From contig NW_026947485.1 in the NCBI RefSeq assembly GCF_034190915.1, positions 51,443,019 to 51,507,018 of the forward strand: a stretch of 64,000 nucleotides of DNA, read 5' to 3'. The position numbers were made by a program, and so were the translations under genes. Positions 58,109 to 64,000 of this stretch are shown here, piece after piece (positions within the stretch are counted from its first letter, which is position 1; each line of letters begins with the position of its first letter). The notes under the pieces are model-generated. The model was given only the letters and a program-made list of their open reading frames with translations. It had not been told where the DNA came from and did no database searches. This stretch comes from Cavia porcellus (lineage: Eukaryota; Chordata; Mammalia; Rodentia; Caviidae).

Positions 58109-58185
58109 CAGCGGGGGCAAATCTACGGCACAAATGCCACAGCGGGCTATTTGTATATTGAACACTAACAGATTCTACATCACTG
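58109..58185. mobile_element. Small hAT-like MITE (77 bp)
   Basis: It starts CAGCGGGGGC and ends CATCACTG, so the termini read CAGCG and (complement) CAGTG, the hAT end pattern. It is flanked by an 8-bp near-perfect duplication, GCCTAGAC (58101-58108) and GCCTAGAA (58186-58193), the hAT target size. Its CpG content stands out from the AT-rich flanks. No coding capacity. Confidence 0.5.
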
Positions 58186-58404
58186 GCCTAGAATCTAAGT
58201 TGAGCCTAGAAAGAAAGAATGATTTTGATAAGTGTTGACAGGGTAAAATGCAGAAAGTAACAGGGGGAATATAAAAATGGAGAAACTATAGTGCATAAAC
58301 TCCAACTTCTTGAATATTCAAAACATTTAAGATTAAATATATTTTAGTCAAGAACCTTCCATATATTAATGTAGATAGTAAAAAGTCCAGTTGTTTTGTT
58401 AGAA

Positions 58405-58525
58405 AAGTAGAAAAGTTGGGTTTTACTCCAAGCTATTTACTTATAAAGTATGTTATTCTGATATAATCTATTTATTTCTCTTGGCCATAGTTGTTTTATA
58501 TGTAAAATACTAATTATTATACCCC
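58405..58525 (+). repeat. MIR SINE relic
   Basis: Degraded MIR: 'gttttactccaagctatttac', 'tttatttctcttggccatagttgttttatatgtaaaatactaattattata'. Confidence 0.45.
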
Positions 58526-59929
58526 TAGAAGTTGTTACAATGATGACTTATGATGTTGTTATTTCAGTTACTACGAAATACACATATTTCACTTACTCTG
58601 GCATGTAATAGTCAACTTTCTATGACAAATCTGCATGCTATGATAATGGTTGTGTTCTGTTATCGTTTTGTAAAAGCTCAAGTGTGAATTCACAGACTCC
58701 CTGTAGTCCTATGTCCCATTTTCCATAACTGGAATCAAATCTATTGTTGGAACCCTTGAGCATAGCACGCATGTATGTGCTCACAAGAAATCTCTCAAAA
58801 TGTGGATGTAGCGTGAAGTAATGCTGGGTGGGTAAAATGAGGCCATAGGACAATATTTTAAAAGGTAGACACAACAATGTAGGTTTGATGCTTGAATACA
58901 GTGGGAAAGATTTTGAATTATTGAATTGATAGATGTTTTAAGGAATTCATATTTTTAAATATGATGGTGTGTGAGGAGCAGATGGAGAGGATGAAAGTAT
59001 ACTAGGTAGAGAAACATAATTTAGATGTGGAGCCTAGTGACCTACGAGTATAGAGAAGAAAAGCTAAACTGAGGTAGGAGAATAATCATAGTAGTGTGAA
59101 AGACTGCATGTAACATATGGAGAGGAATGGATTCAGGACAGTGGAAAAAACATGTAAAATTCGGGTCGGATTATTTATGTTGTTCTTTATTATACTCATC
59201 CTGATGATGGTAAATGGATATATGTATATTTTCATAGTTTATTTAAATCCCTCTCCAATAATTTTGGAATCACATTTTATTTTCTCATAGGGCAGTATTG
59301 ATTTTAAACATAGGCACAGTTATATTTTCCTGGAATTATAGAAAGTTCACATCTTCTTATTGATTTCAGTGGAAGTTTCATGATCATTCCTTCCAGATTT
59401 AAGTTTGAAATCTGTTGCTATAAGGTACTTCTATTATGGAAATGCATCATTCTGGTAAAATGTGATACAAAGTTCACATTATTGCTTATCTTAACAGTTA
59501 ACAAATACCTAATTGGATCCTTGGTCTTTAAAAATTTCAAGAAGACAAGGAGATACATGTTAAACTGTGTTTCACAATTTTGTACAGAACTCCACATACA
59601 GAACACAATTTAAGCTACATACATTCAAATCAGTCATACGTCAAATGTGTCTTCCACCATAGTAGAGTGAGAGATTAACAAAATTGATGAATAAATCAGA
59701 CTATATAAAACTGAAGAGGTAATGAAACTTCCATGTGGGAAAATTTTCTGTGGTATAATTTTTGTAGGAAGGAAGTATCATGTCAAACTCTTCATCTTAT
59801 CCCCCCAAAAGTCTGTGAAACTTGTAACTGTAGATAAAATTATTTTCATACCAACTATAATTAAATACCAACTAAAATTTGGTTAACTTTATTTGAATCT
59901 CTAAATATTCCTCTAGGGACATCTTTTAC

Positions 59930-60000
59930 ATATTTTTTATTTATTTTATTTTTGGTACTGAGGATCAAAGCCTTTCTACTGTTAAACTACATCCCCAGTC
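59930..60000 (-). repeat. Truncated ID SINE
   Basis: An AT-rich tail, then 'ttggtactgaggatcaaagcctttctactgttaaactacatccccagtc'. This is antisense ID with an internal deletion. Confidence 0.65.
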
Positions 60001-61784
60001 AATTTCCCTTCTTTTTAAAAATCTTATACTAAATCACAATTGACAGTATTGATTCTCTGCCTCCTTTGCTACTTTACCATGCTTTGGGTAAGAAAAAATA
60101 AATTTAAATTTAAATAAAATTAAATTTTTAAATTTAGAGAGTACTTTCTAGTTTCTGTAATCCAACTACATTTTTAACACAGTGCCTTATCCTTGTACAA
60201 ATTGAAAAAAATTAAACTTAACATTTCTAGACCAGTATGGCTGTTAATTTCTGTACAGTGTCAGCTCAACATGGTACATTGGGATAACTTTTTCTAGAGC
60301 TGAGGGCCCAGTTAAAGTTTCCAAAAATTCAAATTACATATATTTATATTTATATAAAAAGAACAATAATAGCAATATGTTGTGTGTCAACAAACTCGTT
60401 TTTATTTAAGTTGTTATTCACTTTGTGTATGTGAAGTGTATAACGTGGGGGCCACTGAGCTAGTGATAGTTTACACATGAGGTGCCAAAAGCACAAATGC
60501 CTGAGCAGAAGTGTCCTGAGGGCACAGAGCGACTGAGAAATGCCCTGAAAGCATGGAGTGCTGTAGATGAAGGGCGTTTCAGCCCCCAGAACACAGGGGC
60601 TTAAGAAGCAAGCTAGTGAAGCAAAGGAGAGTGGTATGACAAGTGTATAAATAAATGCATTGCAGTGGTTGAGCAGTTTCATCCTCCCGTTTGCTCCACC
60701 TGATCCCAGCTTTCTGTCTCTGTCTTTATTTTCTTCAGCCTCTCCTTGTTCTTCCCCCCAGCCACTTAGCTCTGGTGGACACCAACTGTATAGTGCCATT
60801 TGTAACATTTGGTAACTTACACATTTTTCTCTTAATACATGAAGAAGTAGACTTGATTCTGTAAAGATACCAATTTTCTCTTACCTTATTTCCTTGGTTA
60901 AAAATTTTAAATACCAAATTGAACGTCAAAGGGAATGATCTCAGAGGATGTAACTCTAGAATTTTCTCAATAGGATTTTATATGCTATAATATTATATGT
61001 GTGCTTTTTTATCAAGATAAGGAAAATCTTTTCCTAATAGACTAAATTTTATCATAATAGAATTAGTTTTTGTCAAGTTTCTGGATTCACAAACTTAATT
61101 CATTCCATGATTATGGGGAAGATGGCTGCATTTGTGTTCATGCAAGGAAGATGGCCATGATTGCATTCATCACTGATGCACAGTGGAAGCAAAATTTTGT
61201 CAAATGCTTCAGTTGTGAATAGAGTTTTCATGAACAAACATCATGAATCAAGGTATTACTACTATATATGTGCATGTTATATGCATATAGACATATATGT
61301 ACATATTATACATTGTATGACAATATCTCTTTTTTCTTTAAATATCATTAAATACCCTTTTTGAAAACAACTTGATTATAGAAAAGTATTTCATTATGTT
61401 CTCTTGGATTCTAATTGCTAATAACATTTTGCTTAAGACAGAGTTCTGAGTGAAGTGGGCCTATAATTTCCCTTTTATTTAATGTCTTTGTCTTTCAGTC
61501 TTACTGAGTTGGTTCACATTTATATTGCCTCTACTCTTTGGAAGTATTTGCACAAAAGTGGTACAATTTAGTTCTTCAAGATGCGGCACTTTTCTCTATA
61601 AATTTATCTAGTCACGATATTTTACTTATGGAATGTTTAGCTTATTTTTATTTCATCAGTACTAATAAGACTAGTCAGGGTGTTATGCTACTTTAGTAAG
61701 TTCTACTAAGTAATATTTTCCTAAAAATGTATGTATTTTGCTTAAGTACTCATAATCATATGCAAATTGTTGTAATATCACATC

Positions 61785-61985
61785 TTTTTAAAAAATTTCA
61801 ATTCTAGGGATTGAACCCTGGACTTTTGGATAGAGCAGCATATTTCAGCTCTCTGAATTGTTTTTAAATTTTGAGACAGGTTCTACAGTTTTCCAAATTG
61901 TCCAGGCTAGGTTTGAGTTTACAGTCTTCTTGCTTCAGCCTGCTAGAGTGAGTGGTGGAATTACAGTCATGTGCCACTAAATTTA
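61785..61985 (-). repeat. B4-type SINE (B1-ID fusion)
   Basis: Antisense ID ('ctagggattgaaccctggac') is followed by antisense B1 ('tttgagacaggttctacagttttcc', 'tgtccaggctaggtttgag', 'ggaattacagtcatgtgccac'). Confidence 0.7.
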
Positions 61986-62066
61986 GTTTAGCTCATCTTT
62001 ATTTAATTGTGGTAAAATATATGTAATTGAAACTTACCAACTCTAAACATATACTTAATGATTACA

Positions 62067-62527
62067 TGTTATGGTTTGTGTCTAGACGTCCCCTAACGCC
62101 TACATAATGATAGGCAGGACTTTTCAGATGTGGCTGGAGCTAGTGTGAGTGATGTTGGGATTAAGAATGAGTCATAACTCAATTGGCCCACTCACTGGTT
62201 TAGCATAATTCTGAGTGTGAATAATGCAAAGGCCCACCCTGAGTGTGACTACTACCTGACTAAAGGGCATGTAGCCTGGATAGAGTATAAGAGACAGAAG
62301 GAAGACTGCTGAAGTTGTTTAATGTTTCTTTACTACTTTTCTGTTTTGCTGCCTTCAGTCTTCCATGAACTATTTCTCAGCTGTAATGTCCCTTTTCAGT
62401 GCAACTGTGCCTTAGATCCAGCATATGAACTGAAACCTCTACAAACTCTGAGATAATTAAACCTTTCCTTCTTTAACCCTGGATATCAGGTATTTTCTCT
62501 CAGCGATGAGAAAAAGTAACTACAGCA
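62067..62527 (+). mobile_element. Solo MaLR-type LTR
   Basis: 461 bp, from TGTTATGGTTTGTGTCTAGA to AGTAACTACAGCA, with 5-bp flanks TTACA (62062-62066) and GTACA (62528-62532). The 3' part has 'atgaactgaaacctctac', 'aattaaacctttcc' and 'ctctcagcgatgag', as in the other MaLR LTRs. Confidence 0.85.
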
Positions 62528-62689
62528 GTACATTTATGACGTTGTGCAACCATCACCATTGTTCTTTTTATGAACTTTTTCTCCTGCCTAAATGGAAATT
62601 ATACCCACTGAACAATAGCTATTTGTGTCCTTTACTCACAAATTCCAATAATCTGTATTTTACTTTGTCTCTGAATTTGACTACTTCAT

Positions 62690-64000
62690 ATAGTTAAAAT
62701 AATTTCATGCGTGGAATATTTTAGCTATCATATTTTTTTCAAGACTTATCTATGTTATGGAAGATGTCATTAATTTTAAAGATTATTAATATTCTAACAT
62801 TATATATAGAGAGATACATATTTAAATATATATACATTTTATTCATTTGTTGATGAATATTTGGATTGTTTATATTTTTAGGCATTGAAAATATGAACAC
62901 TGATACACAATTATCTAATCCAGTCCTTTCTTTTAGCTAATTTAGGTGCATGCCTACAAATTTAGAAATGAAATAACTGGATCAGAAATGCAGTAATTCT
63001 GTATTTTATTTTTGAGGAAGCATCATATGCGTCTACAGTGGCTGTGCCATTTCACTTTCTCATGAGAAATAGGATAGTGTTGTACTATATTCACAACCTC
63101 CCCAATACCTGCTACTATCTTCTTTCTTTTTCCTTTTGATAATAACCAACTTAATGAGGGTGAATTAATATCACATTGTCCTTAATGAGTATTGTGGGAC
63201 ATCTCTTCATACGCTCACCAATCATGGTCATTAGTATATTTTCTTGGGAGCAATATCTATTGAAGTTCTCCACTTCTTTAAAAAATGAATTGTTAGGTTT
63301 TTGTTACTGTTAAATACATACAGGCACATATATACTATGTACACATAGAGAAAGAGAAAAAGGGAGTAATTATTAATACTTTATACATATGCAGAGATTC
63401 TTTTTTGTGTGGTTTAACTTTTTACACACTTGATAGTGTCTTTTGTTGCACAGAAGTTTTAGATTTTATTGAAATCATATATTTTATTTTGTCTGTGATT
63501 TCGGCATCATATCCACAATACCTTGGCCAAAATTCTATGTAATGAAGCTTTTATTCTATGATTTCTTCTAAGAGTTTTATAGTTTCTCATTTAGTTCTGC
63601 AGTGTATTTTGAAGTAACATTTGTAGTGTAAGATAAGGACACAACTTCACTCTCCTTCTCTTGTATATCCAGCACTATTTGCTGAAATGACTATCCTATT
63701 ACCATGAAGTTGTTGGCACTTTTGTCAAAGATTATTTAACCATACAATAGAAGGTGTATTTCTGTTCTTGCTATTTTTCCCTGTAGGTCTGTATATCTGT
63801 CTTTATATCAGAATCACACTGTTTAGATGACTATAGCACTGTAATAAATTTCGAAATCCAGGGATGTGAGTCCTCCAACTTTGTTTTAAGATTGTTTGGT
63901 TTTTAAAGAATCTTTGGATTATATATGAATTTTAATACACAACTTTTAATTTTTTTTACATAATGCAGCTTGGATTTGATAGAGATTACTTGAATCACTG
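62690..64000 (-). mobile_element. Old L1 (L1M-type) antisense, runs off the window
   Basis: Antisense L1 landmarks are present: 'cacttgatagtgtcttttgttgcacagaagttttagattttattgaaatc', 'gagttttatagtttctcatttag', 'gcactatttgctgaaatgactatcc', 'ggatgtgagtcctccaactttg'. It continues beyond 64000 towards ORF2 of the element. Confidence 0.75.

Larger units (their letters stand above)
50333..64000 (+). other. TFEC: TFEC intron, continues past the window
   Basis: From the GTAAGT donor to the window edge I found no sequence like the next TFEC exons (SGSILDVYSGEQG, or the bHLH exon with KERQKKDNHNLIERRRR). Stretches without a listed repeat (50600-51990, 56200-58100, 58190-59900, 60010-61780) are AT-rich and show no gene. 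The minus-strand frame at 60350-60808 lacks any recognisable family feature. Confidence 0.7.

Noticed and set aside
60350..60808. 152-codon minus-strand open frame, one of the longest in the window
   Set aside because: There is no recognisable domain, no splice context and biased composition. It lies inside the TFEC intron in non-conserved-looking sequence and is probably a chance frame.

Overview
The window is mammalian nuclear DNA, almost certainly from a rodent. It is AT-rich and intron-like, and it is packed with B1, B4 and ID-type SINEs, MaLR LTRs, L1, L2 and MIR relics. I saw no B2 SINE, so a non-muroid rodent is more likely, but the species is not settled. I see no bacterial-style genes, tRNA genes or CRISPR array.

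The only cellular gene I can support is TFEC (MiT/TFE-family bHLH-leucine-zipper transcription factor), on the + strand. Its start-codon exon lies at about 46563-46811 (coding from 46635) and the next coding exon, carrying the acidic activation segment, at 50246-50332. The two join in phase 0 across a 3.4 kb intron. No later exon (bHLH, zipper) was recognised before the window ends, so at least 13.7 kb of the next intron is inside the window. The 46 kb upstream is 5' flank or upstream intron, filled with repeats.

The most unusual stretch is 1044-9664, a nested retroelement complex. An ID SINE and two tandem half-L1 (HAL1-like) units, each with a 5'UTR, ORF1 and a short tail but no ORF2, sit between one pair of 15-bp near-identical direct repeats. 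A 1.2 kb 3' segment of unknown origin follows the second unit and ends in AATAAA plus an A-tract. This looks like one chimeric retroposition event. Inside the second ORF1 sits a young, internally deleted betaretrovirus-like provirus on the minus strand (4762-7512). It has 443-bp LTRs that differ at 5 positions, a GTGAAT 6-bp target duplication, a PBS, a gag matrix stub, an integrase tail, an Env TM tail, a constitutive-transport-element-like hairpin and a polypurine tract. An ID SINE lies at the gag/pol deletion junction. The layout recalls non-autonomous ETn-like or defective IAP-like elements.

Other regions: 9.7-17.1 kb, ancient repeats and no gene; 17.1-19.8 kb, an L1 with a 5' inversion that carries a MaLR LTR and an odd 128-bp hairpin; 20-32 kb, MIR and L2 relics, an LTR, and a microsatellite/palindrome cluster at 28.4-28.9 kb; 32.8-38.5 kb, B1, ID and B4 SINEs and an L2; 39.2-43.6 kb, an antisense old L1, a MaLR LTR with internal sequence and a 145-bp inverted repeat; 44-64 kb, the TFEC exons with intronic SINEs, four LTR relics, a small hAT-like element and an antisense L1 that runs off the right edge.
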